Assembly (NCBI GenBank): GCA_964494505.1 | Contig: CAZBRO010000015.1 | Span: 1 to 64,000, forward strand | Direction: 5' to 3' | Source: CAIYRG01 sp964494505 | Lineage (GTDB): Bacteria > Pseudomonadota > Alphaproteobacteria > Micropepsales > Micropepsaceae | Length of the DNA: 64,000 nt | Shown: positions 33,248 to 42,697 of the stretch, one piece after another | Position numbering within the stretch: the stretch's first letter is position 1 | How the letters are laid out: the number at the start of each line of letters is the position of its first letter | Program-made: the position numbers and the translations under genes | Notes under the pieces: generated by a model | The model's database searches: none | What the model was told of the DNA's origin: nothing | The model's input: only the letters and a program-made list of their open reading frames with translations

Positions 33248-35602
33248 TCAACCCCAGGTCAGGTCGTGATTGCGGAAGGGCAGGTCCCGATAACGCTTTC
33301 CGGTGATCTGGAAAATGGCATCGGCAATGCCGGATTGAATGGAAGTGCCACGGTCGTGCCCCATGCCATCCAGCCAATGCCCGGTCTTAAAGAAGGTGAT
33401 GTTGATTTGCGGCGGGTCCTCCTTGATGCGCGACAGCAAGAATGTATCGAAGTTGTTCTCCGCCATGCGGCCTTCTGTGACGTTGACCTCTTGATACATC
33501 GCGTCGTTGTAGAACCACACGATCTGGCCTTCGATCTGTTTTCTGACCGTTAGCGGATTGACCAAACCGAATCCTTCGTCATGCGCGATATCGACGCGCT
33601 CCAGACGCACTTGGCCTTGCTTGCTGATCGAAACGGTATGGACTTGGGCACTGATGGTCGCATGGTGGCCGGCCTCGGCTCCGCGTTCTTCGAGCGCGAT
33701 GGCCCGCGCCGTCCCTTGCGGCAGCGGCGTGCCCCAGCCCGACATCTTCGCGGCAGTGTCCAACGCATTGATCATGTCGGCCTTGTAAGGAAGATTGGTG
33801 CGCGCAATCAACTCACGGCGGTAAAGGTACGGGTCCTTGCCGGCGGCGTGGGCAAGTTCATCCATAAAGCTCTCGCGATAAAAATGCTGGGCCGGCGCGC
33901 CCACGCCACGTCGCGTGCCCACGGGAATGTGGAACCGCGCGCTATGCATGGAAAAGCGGTAATTGGGCGTGAAATAGCGCGCGGCGACATCGAATCCAGC
34001 GTTGGCACCGGGGGCTTCCGCATCTGTGGCAGTCCGGACTTCAATCGCGATCGGCCAGCCATCTTTATCGAGAGCGGCGCGTAAGCGTGCGACGCCTATG
34101 GAGCGATACGTGGTGTTGATGAAGTCTTCCTCGCGCGTCCACAGAAGATGGATGGGAATACCGCGGTTATGGTTGGCGATGTAGATCGCCTGTTCGGCTT
34201 GCGGGCCGTTGCCGTTGCGGCCATAGCCGCCGCCCAGATGACACAAATGGATATAGACGTTGGCCTCCGGAATGCCGGTGATCTGGGAGGCCGAATAGCG
34301 CGTCTCCTGCGGGCTCTGGTCACCGATCCAGATGTCGACGCGGTTGTCGGTGACAAGCACGGTCGCGTTTCCGGGCTCCATCCGGGCACGCGGGAGATAG
34401 GGCACCGAATACGTCGCTTCAACGATTTTCGCGGCGCCCCCGAACGCGCGGTCGCAATCTCCGATATTCACGCCGACTTTGCCGGGCTGGTTTAAGGCCG
34501 CCGCCAGTTCTGCCCGTATGTTGGCCGTGTTCCGTCGGGCGTATTCGGGCGGCACATCCCATTCTATCGGCATCTTCTCGATGGCCGTCTCGGCCTGGTA
34601 CCAGCTGTCCCCGATGACGGCGACGCCGCCGCCAAAGATACGGCCCCGAATCAATTTCGGCTCGGGGATTGGGAATTGGATTGCTGAGATGACGCCTGGC
34701 TCGTTGCGGATCCGCTCGAAATCGTAACGCTTCACCTTGCCGCCATAGACCGGGCAGGATTTAACCGCCGCCCATTTCATGCCGGGCAGTTTGACGTCGA
34801 TGCCGTAGACGGCTTTGCCGCTGACTTTCAGAGGGACATCGAGATTCTTCTGCTCGGTCCCCATCAGCGTCCATTCCGAGGGGGATTTGATGCGGATCTG
34901 CTCAGGGTTCGGGTGGGGAGTCTGAGCAGCGAGTGCGGCAACCTTGCCATAGGTGATGGTGCGCCCCGTCGGCCGGTGGGTGATAACACCGTTGGCCGAG
35001 TTCACCTCTTTGACAGACACCCCCCAGGTCTTGGCGGCCGCCAACAGTAGTCGCTCGCGCGCTTCCGCGCCGGCAAGTTGAAGATAATAGCGGCCGTCCT
35101 TCACCGACGCAGCGGCGTTGGTCCGCATACGCCGGTAGAGGCTGTCCGGGATTCCGGTTACGCCGGTCCGGTCGCGGGTGCCGAACTCGGGCTCTCCCCC
35201 GCCGGAGGGGTCGGTGGCGCCATTGCCCATGACGTTAAGCGTCCATTTTGGCGCCATTTCTTTCGCGTCACGATTGGCGGAGGCGTATTGCGGCCGGACT
35301 TTGTTCCAGTCGCATTGCAGTTCTTCGGCGACGATCATGGCGTTGGAGGTCCACACACCCTGGCCGAGCTCAGTCTGGGCGATCCGGACGGTCACCGTCT
35401 CGTCGGGCGCGACAACAACCCAGGCATTGACTTCATCGGCTACGGATTCATTGGACCATGCGGCACCTTCCGGATTTGTGGTTTGCGCTTGAACCCGTTG
35501 CGGCATCCAGAAGCCGATAACGAGAGCACCGGTTGCAGCGGCGGCGGTGGAGAGAAGATCACGCCGGGAAAGAGCCGGTGCGGTGCGATCGTTGGTGCTC
35601 AC
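33248..35602 (-). CDS. Molybdopterin-binding subunit, isoquinoline 1-oxidoreductase beta type (copy 2, atypical active site)
   Basis: 784 residues from GTG 35602 (GTGA overlap with the small subunit, GGGAGG upstream). The Tat signal is ALSRRDLLSTAAAATGA. The molybdopterin region is present but diverged (LGGGYGRNGNGPQ). The position of the catalytic Glu in copy 1 (GIGEPGAT) reads GMGHDRGT here, with His about residue 749. If the alignment holds, the enzyme lacks the base used for hydroxylation, so it may act differently or be inactive. It lies 268 bp upstream of the copy-1 small subunit on the same strand, so all four genes may be transcribed in series. Confidence 0.88.
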   Translation of the reverse strand: MSTNDRTAPALSRRDLLSTAAAATGALVIGFWMPQRVQAQTTNPEGAAWSNESVADEVNAWVVVAPDETVTVRIAQTELGQGVWTSNAMIVAEELQCDWNKVRPQYASANRDAKEMAPKWTLNVMGNGATDPSGGGEPEFGTRDRTGVTGIPDSLYRRMRTNAAASVKDGRYYLQLAGAEARERLLLAAAKTWGVSVKEVNSANGVITHRPTGRTITYGKVAALAAQTPHPNPEQIRIKSPSEWTLMGTEQKNLDVPLKVSGKAVYGIDVKLPGMKWAAVKSCPVYGGKVKRYDFERIRNEPGVISAIQFPIPEPKLIRGRIFGGGVAVIGDSWYQAETAIEKMPIEWDVPPEYARRNTANIRAELAAALNQPGKVGVNIGDCDRAFGGAAKIVEATYSVPYLPRARMEPGNATVLVTDNRVDIWIGDQSPQETRYSASQITGIPEANVYIHLCHLGGGYGRNGNGPQAEQAIYIANHNRGIPIHLLWTREEDFINTTYRSIGVARLRAALDKDGWPIAIEVRTATDAEAPGANAGFDVAARYFTPNYRFSMHSARFHIPVGTRRGVGAPAQHFYRESFMDELAHAAGKDPYLYRRELIARTNLPYKADMINALDTAAKMSGWGTPLPQGTARAIALEERGAEAGHHATISAQVHTVSISKQGQVRLERVDIAHDEGFGLVNPLTVRKQIEGQIVWFYNDAMYQEVNVTEGRMAENNFDTFLLSRIKEDPPQINITFFKTGHWLDGMGHDRGTSIQSGIADAIFQITGKRYRDLPFRNHDLTWG

Positions 35603-36072
35603 AGTGTCCTCCCTTCCGCCGAAATCTTCGTGGCGGCCAGTCGGATTGCCTGACGGATGCGATGATACGTGCTGCAACGGCACGCATTGGTGATCTCAGC
35701 GTCGATCTCCGCATTGGTCGGATTCGGGCGTTTCTTAAGCAGAGCCACAACACTCATGATCATCCCCGATTGGCAGTATCCACATTGCGGAACGTCGAGC
35801 TCGATCCAAGCGAGCTGCACGGGATGTTTGCCATCAGGCGACAAGCCTTCGATCGTGGTCACAGCCTTACCGACTGCGGCCGAGACCGGAACGCTGCAGG
35901 AGCGAACGGGACGGCCGTCAATGTGCAGCGTGCAGGCGCCGCATTGGGCAATGCCGCAGCTGAATTTGGTCCCTGTCAGTCCAAGATGGTCGCGGATAAC
36001 CCAGAGCAGCGGCGTTTCAGGCGCTACCTCAAGCGAATGCCGAACGCCGTTCACTGTAAGGTCTACTGCCAT
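35599..36072 (-). CDS. 2Fe-2S subunit, isoquinoline 1-oxidoreductase alpha type (copy 2)
   Basis: 157 residues. CGIAQCGACTLH...C and CGYCQSGM...CRCSTYHR carry the two cluster-binding sets, all cysteines present. It is clearly paralogous to 32524-32979. The stop overlaps the large-subunit GTG start by GTGA (35599-35602), a tight translational coupling. Confidence 0.92.
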   Translation of the reverse strand: MAVDLTVNGVRHSLEVAPETPLLWVIRDHLGLTGTKFSCGIAQCGACTLHIDGRPVRSCSVPVSAAVGKAVTTIEGLSPDGKHPVQLAWIELDVPQCGYCQSGMIMSVVALLKKRPNPTNAEIDAEITNACRCSTYHRIRQAIRLAATKISAEGRTL

Positions 36073-36452
36073 AGCGTCCCCTCACCGATTGACTATTTCC
36101 CGCGCGCATCTCCGCACCGATCGAGGGTCGTCAGCGTAAACCCGCCCGCGGCTCGGAGCGATGCTGTCTCTTTCCATCGACCCTTGCCTTTTATCTTAAC
36201 AAAACGCGTGGGTTATCTCCACGCCGCTGAAGGGAGGGCGCCCCAAGGAGCAGCGACATCGTGAAAAGTCGATTTTGCCGATGACCACCCTCAACCGGCT
36301 GCGGGGGGCATTTACCGCCTTAGGCGCAAAACGACTGTTCGACCGCTCGCTCCAGAGCGAAAATCGGACTAAGGGTGAGGCAAGCGTCGTGAGTAAGATA
36401 CGCCGACAGCAATTCCGAGACAGATCGAGGCCTTCTGCGGAGGAAAGCGCGA
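36073..36452. other. 380-bp divergent intergenic region
   Basis: Lies between the minus-strand molybdenum operon and the plus-strand polysaccharide locus and must hold both promoters. It has an AT-rich patch around 36186-36215 (ttttatcttaacaaaacg). No convincing gene or RNA was seen. Confidence 0.5.
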
Positions 36453-37034
36453 ATGGGCGTTTCAGTGACACCGGCCGAACTTCCAAACGGATGGGCAGAT
36501 GGTGAGCTTCCGACCAATGTGCGATTGGGCAGGGGCTGCCGGATTCTCGGGGTGGACTCGTTCAAGCGCTTCTTCTCAGAACACGAGGTCGGACTGTCCA
36601 TCGGAGATGGCAGTCTCGCAGACGGCGTTAAGTTTGCCGTTGGCCCCAAAGGCCGAATCCTGATCGGGAAGAATTCCTATCTGAACGACTGCATCCTGCT
36701 GGCCGAGGAAGAAATCGAGATTGGAAACCACGTGGTGATCGGTTGGAACACCACCATAGCGGACAGTGACTTTCATCCGCTCTCACCAGCGGCACGAATC
36801 CTGGATGCAATTGCGCTCTCCCCCGCGAACGAAGGCCGCGCCCGCCCTGAGACTGTTCGCCGGCCCGTGTCCATCGCCGATGACGTATTTATCGGTCCGG
36901 CATGCACGATTCTGAAAGGAGTCAGTATCGGCGCAGGCGCCTTTATCGAACCTGGAAGCGTGATCACAAGCAACGTGCCGGCCAACGCTCATATGCTCGG
37001 TAATCCCGCTTCAATCGTCGCTGTGTTCGAATGA
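36453..37034 (+). CDS. Hexapeptide-repeat acyltransferase (WbbJ/LbetaH type), first of pair
   Basis: 193 residues from ATG 36453 (ribosome site GGAGGAAA). A left-handed beta-helix is indicated by hexapeptide units such as ILIGKN, IEIGNHVVIGW, VFIGPACTILKGVSIGAGAFI, with a catalytic-type His in DSDFHPL and the NPASIV ending. It likely acetylates a sugar. It is the first gene of the polysaccharide locus and overlaps the next by ATGA (37031-37034). Confidence 0.88.
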   Translation: MGVSVTPAELPNGWADGELPTNVRLGRGCRILGVDSFKRFFSEHEVGLSIGDGSLADGVKFAVGPKGRILIGKNSYLNDCILLAEEEIEIGNHVVIGWNTTIADSDFHPLSPAARILDAIALSPANEGRARPETVRRPVSIADDVFIGPACTILKGVSIGAGAFIEPGSVITSNVPANAHMLGNPASIVAVFE

Positions 37035-37627
37035 GCAGATCAATTCTGACAGGCGCGAACAGGCTGCCGAACGACTGGTATGACGGCGCGATTCCAGGCA
37101 ACGTCAGATATGACGCAAGCAATTTCATCGAGTCGAGTTATTCGTTTCGCTATTTCCGCAGCCGTTCGCCGGACGCTTTGACGTTAGGCCGCGGCGCGTC
37201 GATTTACACCAACGCCACACTCGATTTCGGTCTCGATGCACGCGTCTCGATCGGAGCATTTGCAATGCTGAACGGGACGAAGATCATTTGCGACGACAGT
37301 ATAACCATCGGCGATTATTGCCTGGTGTCATGGAATGTCGTCTTGATGGACAACTATCGGGTCCCGCATTGCGCCGTGAAGAGGCGTTCATACGTGGATG
37401 CCTTGTTGAACAACACCGATAAAGTTGTCGGTCTACAGGATCGACCACGACCGATCGCAATCGAGGCCAATGTCTGGATAGGGCATGATACGGTCGTTTT
37501 GCCGGGTGTAACGATCGGCATGGGCGCAGTGATAGGGGCACGCTCCGTCGTGTTTGGATCAATTCCTCAATTCAGCGTCGCCGCAGGCAATCCCGCACGT
37601 GTTCTCCGATCTCTGGAATCCGATTAG
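37031..37627 (+). CDS. Hexapeptide-repeat acyltransferase (WbbJ/LbetaH type), second of pair
   Basis: 198 residues. Same fold as the preceding gene (VSIGAFAMLNG, ITIGDYCLVSW, VWIGHDTVVLPGVTIGMGAVIGARSVV) and the GNPARVL ending. In place of the usual His loop it has VVLMDNYRVPH. Two adjacent LbetaH acyltransferases suggest two acylation sites or a heteromer; which is not known. Confidence 0.87.
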   Translation: MSRSILTGANRLPNDWYDGAIPGNVRYDASNFIESSYSFRYFRSRSPDALTLGRGASIYTNATLDFGLDARVSIGAFAMLNGTKIICDDSITIGDYCLVSWNVVLMDNYRVPHCAVKRRSYVDALLNNTDKVVGLQDRPRPIAIEANVWIGHDTVVLPGVTIGMGAVIGARSVVFGSIPQFSVAAGNPARVLRSLESD

Positions 37628-38002
37628 GAAGATGCTTTAGCGGAAACCCATCCCGTCTCATTTCGTTGCTGCCTCAAAGATGTGCAGCGTACGGAATTGG
37701 ACCCCTGCGGCAATCGGAACGGCTTTGGCTTTACTTTTGGTCACCAGAAGCGTGACCGCAGATTACCGCGCGCTTTCAAAATCGGAACTCTGTGACAAGT
37801 TTTGGAATCGCTTCAGCGGTCATTCGCAACGGGGCGATAAAGCCTTTATCTCGCCTTAATGCAATGAGAAACGAGAACTGAATTACAGATGAGGCGTTTC
37901 CGATGCTCGCAACGGTCAATGCTTAACTCAGTACACGACTTAACTCGGTACACGGTTTAACAGCGCGTGCGTTAAGCAGATGTTGCGGCGACGGAGGGTT
38001 GG
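37628..38002. promoter_or_regulatory. 375-bp upstream region of UXS operon
   Basis: No gene. Its 3' end carries a 17-bp tandem repeat (listed separately) 48 bp before the UXS start, and there is an AT-rich patch near 37880 (gaactgaattacagatgag). It probably contains the promoter of the 38003-49231 genes. Confidence 0.45.
37922..37955 (+). repeat. Tandem 17-bp repeat, candidate operator
   Basis: cttaactcagtacacga (37922-37938) is followed directly by cttaactcggtacacgg (37939-37955), 15 of 17 identical. A partial third copy, tttaacagc, follows. A 17-bp period is not a whole number of helix turns. Position upstream of the UXS gene suggests a regulator site. Confidence 0.55.
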
Positions 38003-39046
38003 ATGACTTGTTCGCAAACCTATCTTGGTTACAAGCGCATTCTGGTCGCAGGCGGCGCAGGCTTTTTGGGGTCTCATCTTTGCGAGCGTCTGATTTCGCA
38101 GGGGCACGAGGTCTTTTGTCTCGACAACTTTCACACCGGCGCACGCGAGAACATAGAGCATCTCTTTCGCAAGCCGAAGTTCCACCTCGTTCATCATGAT
38201 ATTGTACTGCCTTACTATCTCCACATCGATGAGATCTATAATCTCGCGTGCCCAGCGTCCCCCGTTCACTACGCATTCGATCCCATCCATACGATCAAGA
38301 CCAGCGTGAACGGCGTGCTCAATCTCCTTGGCCTTGCCAAGCGTACGCGGGCAAAGCTTCTCCATACCTCGACCAGCGAAGTTTACGGGGACCCGCTGGA
38401 ACATCCGCAGACCGAGAAATATTGGGGCAACGTGAATTCCTACGGGCCGCGTGCCTGTTATGACGAGGGGAAGAGATGTGCCGAAGCGCTTCTCTACGCC
38501 TATCGCGAACAGCATGGCTTGGACGCACGCATTTGCCGAATCTTCAACACCTATGGCCCGCGCATGCATCAGAACGATGGCCGCGTGGTTTCGAACTTTG
38601 TCGTACAGGCGCTCACGGGCGAAGCCATTACGATCTATGGTGACGGATCGCAGACACGGTCGTTCTGTTACGTCGACGATCTGATCGATGGAATTATGGC
38701 TCTCATGGGTGCTCCGGAAGGCGTCGGTCATCCGGTCAATCTCGGAAATCCGGCTGAGTATACCGTCCTTCAGCTTGCGCAAACGGTCTGCGAATTGACG
38801 GCAACGCGCGCGCAACTCGTGTTCAGACCTCTGCCGCAGGACGATCCGACACGCAGACGTCCAGACATCTCCGTCGCCCGGGCAAAGCTCGGTTGGAATC
38901 CGAAGACGAAATTGCGGGACGGTCTTGGCCGCACGGTGGCTTATTTTGAAGCCGCTTTGTCCCGAGGCGGCCAGAGGCCGGCTGCGTCCGTCAGCCGGCT
39001 GTTCACACAGGATGTCCCCCTGAGTGCGGTAGGTTCTGCACGATGA
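38003..39046 (+). CDS. uxs: UDP-glucuronate decarboxylase (UDP-xylose synthase)
   Basis: 347 residues. Extended SDR fold: NAD motif GGAGFLGSH near residue 15, then TSTSEVYGDP with the Glu typical of UXS, the YxxxK pair as GPRACYDEGKRCAE, and IFNTYGPRM..NDGRVV with the Arg used in substrate binding. It converts UDP-glucuronate to UDP-xylose. Ribosome site GGAGGG is 5 nt upstream. It overlaps galE by ATGA (39043-39046). No UDP-glucose dehydrogenase gene to feed it is in the window. Confidence 0.93.
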   Translation: MTCSQTYLGYKRILVAGGAGFLGSHLCERLISQGHEVFCLDNFHTGARENIEHLFRKPKFHLVHHDIVLPYYLHIDEIYNLACPASPVHYAFDPIHTIKTSVNGVLNLLGLAKRTRAKLLHTSTSEVYGDPLEHPQTEKYWGNVNSYGPRACYDEGKRCAEALLYAYREQHGLDARICRIFNTYGPRMHQNDGRVVSNFVVQALTGEAITIYGDGSQTRSFCYVDDLIDGIMALMGAPEGVGHPVNLGNPAEYTVLQLAQTVCELTATRAQLVFRPLPQDDPTRRRPDISVARAKLGWNPKTKLRDGLGRTVAYFEAALSRGGQRPAASVSRLFTQDVPLSAVGSAR

Positions 39047-40038
39047 GCCGAAGCGTTCTGGTTACGGGTGGTGCGGGTTACATCGGAAGCCATACCTGCA
39101 AAGCGCTCGCTCATCGGGGCTATCGTCCGGTCGTCTTCGACAATTTGAGCCGAGGCATGCGGTCCGCTGTGAAATGGGGGCCGCTTGTGGTGGGGGATTT
39201 GCTGAATAAGCAGGAGATTCGGCAGGCCATCGACGTTTTTGCCATCGAAGCGGTCCTGCATTTTGCCGCCCTGGCCTATGTCGGCGAATCCATGCAACAG
39301 CCGGCACGCTATTTCCGCAATAACGCAGCCGGCACCCTCAACCTTCTCGACGCGATGGCGGAGGCTGGGATTGCAAGTCTTGTGCTTTCCTCCACATGCG
39401 CCGTCTACGGTATTCCGGAGCGTGTTCCTGTTTCGGAGGAGGCTTCAACGAAGCCGATTAGCCCTTATGGAGAAAGCAAGCTGCAGACCGAAAAGATGTT
39501 GCCGTGGTTCGCCAATATGCATGGCCTCAATTGGCTCGCGCTTCGCTACTTCAACGCCGCCGGGGCCGATCCTGACGGTGAAATAGGGGAGAACCACGAA
39601 CCCGAGACGCATCTCGTTCCGCTCGGGATTCAGGCTGCGATTGGGAGCGCCCCGCCATTGCGGATCTTCGGCACCGATTACCCCACGCCGGACGGAACAG
39701 CGGTGCGTGACTACATTCATGTGTCTGACTTGGCAGATGCCCACGTGTGCGCCCTCGACCACGTCTTGAGCGGCCGCGGGTCAGGTGTTCTCAATCTGGG
39801 CACGGGGAAGGGTTTTTCGGTACGCCAAATTGTTGAAGAGACCAAACGCATATCCAAGCGGCCGGTCCCGGTTATCGAGTCCGATCGGCGCGCCGGCGAT
39901 CCTGCGATGCTGATGGCCGATTCGAGCCGCGCGAGCAGCACACTCGGGTGGTGGCCGCGGCATTCGGATTTGACGAACATTGTGGGTACCGCACTCGATT
40001 GGGAGCGGAAGAAGAATTGGGCAGTGGCGGCGGAATAG
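39043..40038 (+). CDS. galE: UDP-glucose 4-epimerase
   Basis: 331 residues. GGAGYIGSH binds NAD, SSTCAVYG and YGESKLQTE supply Ser and the YxxxK pair, and the NAAGADP and VRDYIHVSDLA motifs are typical of GalE. It interconverts UDP-glucose and UDP-galactose for polysaccharide assembly. Confidence 0.94.
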   Translation: MSRSVLVTGGAGYIGSHTCKALAHRGYRPVVFDNLSRGMRSAVKWGPLVVGDLLNKQEIRQAIDVFAIEAVLHFAALAYVGESMQQPARYFRNNAAGTLNLLDAMAEAGIASLVLSSTCAVYGIPERVPVSEEASTKPISPYGESKLQTEKMLPWFANMHGLNWLALRYFNAAGADPDGEIGENHEPETHLVPLGIQAAIGSAPPLRIFGTDYPTPDGTAVRDYIHVSDLADAHVCALDHVLSGRGSGVLNLGTGKGFSVRQIVEETKRISKRPVPVIESDRRAGDPAMLMADSSRASSTLGWWPRHSDLTNIVGTALDWERKKNWAVAAE

Positions 40039-40087
40039 AAGTCCGTTCGAGGAGTTGGATCATTTAGGAAGAGTAGGAGCATTTGGA

Positions 40088-42697
40088 ATGTGGGATGTGC
40101 CGGCGCTGGAACAGCCGAAAATACCGGCGGCCAAACCGGCTCCGATTATTCCGGTGGGTCCCGCAGGGAAATTTCTAATTCGCGGTGGTCAACCTTTCTT
40201 CATCCGGGGCGTGACGTATGGCACGTTCGCGCCGGACGCGAACGGCGATCAGTATCCGGACCAGCAACAGGTTACCCGCGATTTTCACGCCATCGCAGCA
40301 AACGGCTTCAACACCGTGCGCTGCTACACCGTTCCCCCGGCTCGGGTGCTGGATGCGGCGGCCTATTGCGGATTGCAGATTCTCGCAGGTCTGACGTGGG
40401 AGCAGCACGTCTCATTTCTTGACGACGGAACCCGTGCGCGAGACGTCCTGAGAAGGGTTCACGGCCAGGTAGCATCCTGCCGCGAGCATGAAAGCATTCT
40501 GGGCTTCACCGTAGGCAACGAGATTCCGGCGTCCATTGTGCGGTGGTATGGCCGGAAGCGGATTCAGCGTTTCCTGAGCGAGCTCTTCGACATTTCGAAG
40601 ACGGTGTTTCCGAGGGCTCTGGCCACTTATGTAAACTTTCCGACGACCGCCTATCTCGAATTGCCGTTTCTCGATTTTGTTTCTTACAACGTCTACCTTG
40701 AAGAAGAGGCGAAGCTATCGGCGTATTTGAAACGCTTGCAGAACATCGCCGGCGATCTGCCGCTGGTGCTTGCCGAAATCGGCCTCGATAGCCGCCGAAA
40801 CGGCGAGATTGCCCAAGCGCACAGTCTCGAATGGCAAATCCGGACTGCATTCCGTGAGGGATGCGCCGGCGCTTTTGTCTATGCCTGGACCGATGAATGG
40901 CACCGCGGCGGCCAGCCAATCGAAGATTGGGATTTCGGCCTGACCACGCGCGCCCGCGAGCCCAAGGCCGCTCTGCGCAGAGTGCGGTCCATCATGGAGG
41001 AAGTGCCGTTCAAGAATTCGCGCTTTTGGCCCAAAGTTTCTGTGGTCGTGTGCTCGTATAATGGCGCAGGCACGATCCGCGACACGCTGGAGCACCTGTC
41101 TCGCCTCGATTATCCGAATTATGAGGTCATCGTCGTCAATGACGGATCAAAGGACGCCACACCCGAGATCGCCAAGGAATATGGTATTCATCTGATTAGC
41201 ACGCCCAACCAGGGCCTCGGCCAGGCACGCAATCAAGGCTTGGCGGCGGCGCGCGGCGAGTTCGTCGTCTATATCGACGATGACGCCTATCCTCCGCCGC
41301 TCTGGCTGAAATATCTCGTCTCGGCGTTCCTGCGCTCCGATCATGCCTGCATCGGCGGACCCAATCTGGTGCCGCCGGAAGACGGCTGGATCGGCCAATG
41401 CGTCGCGGATTCGCCGGGCGGGCCACTGCATGTGCTGATCGATGATGAGATCGCCGAACATGTGCCGGGTTGCAACATGGCATTCCGGCGTTCATGCCTT
41501 GCCGCCATTGGCGGCTTCGATCCGCTGTATCGAGCCGCCGGCGACGATGTCGACGTGTGCTGGCGGCTGCAGGACAAAGCCTGGACGATTGGATTTACGG
41601 CCGCGGCAATGGTTTGGCACCATCGGCGGGCTACTATCCGGCGTTATTGGCGCCAGCAAGTCGGCTACGGCAAAGCCGAGGCTCTCCTTGAACGCAAATG
41701 GCCGGCGCGGTTTTCGGCGCTGGGACATTTGAGTTGGGCCGGGCAGATCTATGGCCGCGGGCTTCCTCGTCCCGTAATTGCCTCGCGCCCGCGGATTTAC
41801 CAGGGGACCTGGGGGCTTTCTTCCTATCAAAGCCTGTATGCGCCCATGCCCAATCATCTCTTGAGCTTCGCGCTGACGCCCGAATGGCTGCTGCTTGCCG
41901 CTGTCATGCTGGGCGTTGGTCTACTCGGAATTCTCTTCGCGCCGTTCGTGTGGGGATTTGTGGGTTTTGCCGCGATGGCAGCCGTGTCGGTTATCCAGGC
42001 GCTGCGAGGAGCAGCGGAAGCGAAATATCTCATGCGGGCCCGCAATTTGTCTTGCGTCAGCAAGGCGCGGGCCTTCGGCGTTATCTTCTTTTTCCATTTG
42101 ATGCAGCCGTTCGCTCGGCTTTGGGGTCGCATCAAGCATGGTTTGACCCCGTGGCGCCGGCGTGAGGGAACTGCCCCCCCGCGTTCGATCCCGGTGACGA
42201 CCGTCTGGAGCGAGACGTGGCGTCCGCCGGACGAATGGCTTCGCGACGTGGAGCAGGAACTCGGGAAAGCCCAGGCAATTGTCTGCCGCGGTGGGGACTA
42301 TGACGGGTGGGACTTGCGAGTTCGCGGCGGATTGCTAGCCAATGTCTGCCTTTCGATGGCTGTGGAAGACCACACAGGCGGCAAGCAGAACCTGCGCTTC
42401 CGCACCGTATTCAGTCCCACGCGCCTGTTCGCGGCGTCAAACGCCGGAGGGGCTCTCGTGGCAATCGCTGCAGCTTCGGCGCAGTCGTGGGCCGCTGCGG
42501 CGCTTGCCGTCGCCTTTCTCCTCGGCCTTGGCATGCGAGCAAGAGCCGACTGGAACGTAGCAACCGGGCAGGTCGGGATGGCGTTGAATGCCCTCAGCAA
42601 CCGCGGCCCGTTCTTCATCGAGCGGAAACAGGTTGAGCAACGAGCGGGTCACGCGAAATCCCTCAATCGGCCGAATACCGCAAACGCCGCGGAGTGA
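40088..42697 (+). CDS. Clan GH-A glycosidase domain fused to GT2 glycosyltransferase
   Basis: 869 residues from ATG 40088 (TAGGAG 8 nt upstream); the frame is open back into galE. Residues about 30-315 form a TIM-barrel glycosidase with the two Glu expected of clan GH-A: about 145 in VGNEIP and about 230 in LAEIGLD. Residues about 318-590 are a GT2 glycosyltransferase (VVVCSYNGAGTIRDTL, VNDGSKD, YIDDDAYPP, ..CNMAFRRSCL, GDDVDVCWRL). Membrane helices lie about 600-650 and near the C-terminus. The fusion suggests one protein that both adds and trims or transfers sugars at the membrane. It runs directly into the ABC exporter gene (stop followed at once by ATG). Confidence 0.85.
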   Translation: MWDVPALEQPKIPAAKPAPIIPVGPAGKFLIRGGQPFFIRGVTYGTFAPDANGDQYPDQQQVTRDFHAIAANGFNTVRCYTVPPARVLDAAAYCGLQILAGLTWEQHVSFLDDGTRARDVLRRVHGQVASCREHESILGFTVGNEIPASIVRWYGRKRIQRFLSELFDISKTVFPRALATYVNFPTTAYLELPFLDFVSYNVYLEEEAKLSAYLKRLQNIAGDLPLVLAEIGLDSRRNGEIAQAHSLEWQIRTAFREGCAGAFVYAWTDEWHRGGQPIEDWDFGLTTRAREPKAALRRVRSIMEEVPFKNSRFWPKVSVVVCSYNGAGTIRDTLEHLSRLDYPNYEVIVVNDGSKDATPEIAKEYGIHLISTPNQGLGQARNQGLAAARGEFVVYIDDDAYPPPLWLKYLVSAFLRSDHACIGGPNLVPPEDGWIGQCVADSPGGPLHVLIDDEIAEHVPGCNMAFRRSCLAAIGGFDPLYRAAGDDVDVCWRLQDKAWTIGFTAAAMVWHHRRATIRRYWRQQVGYGKAEALLERKWPARFSALGHLSWAGQIYGRGLPRPVIASRPRIYQGTWGLSSYQSLYAPMPNHLLSFALTPEWLLLAAVMLGVGLLGILFAPFVWGFVGFAAMAAVSVIQALRGAAEAKYLMRARNLSCVSKARAFGVIFFFHLMQPFARLWGRIKHGLTPWRRREGTAPPRSIPVTTVWSETWRPPDEWLRDVEQELGKAQAIVCRGGDYDGWDLRVRGGLLANVCLSMAVEDHTGGKQNLRFRTVFSPTRLFAASNAGGALVAIAAASAQSWAAAALAVAFLLGLGMRARADWNVATGQVGMALNALSNRGPFFIERKQVEQRAGHAKSLNRPNTANAAE

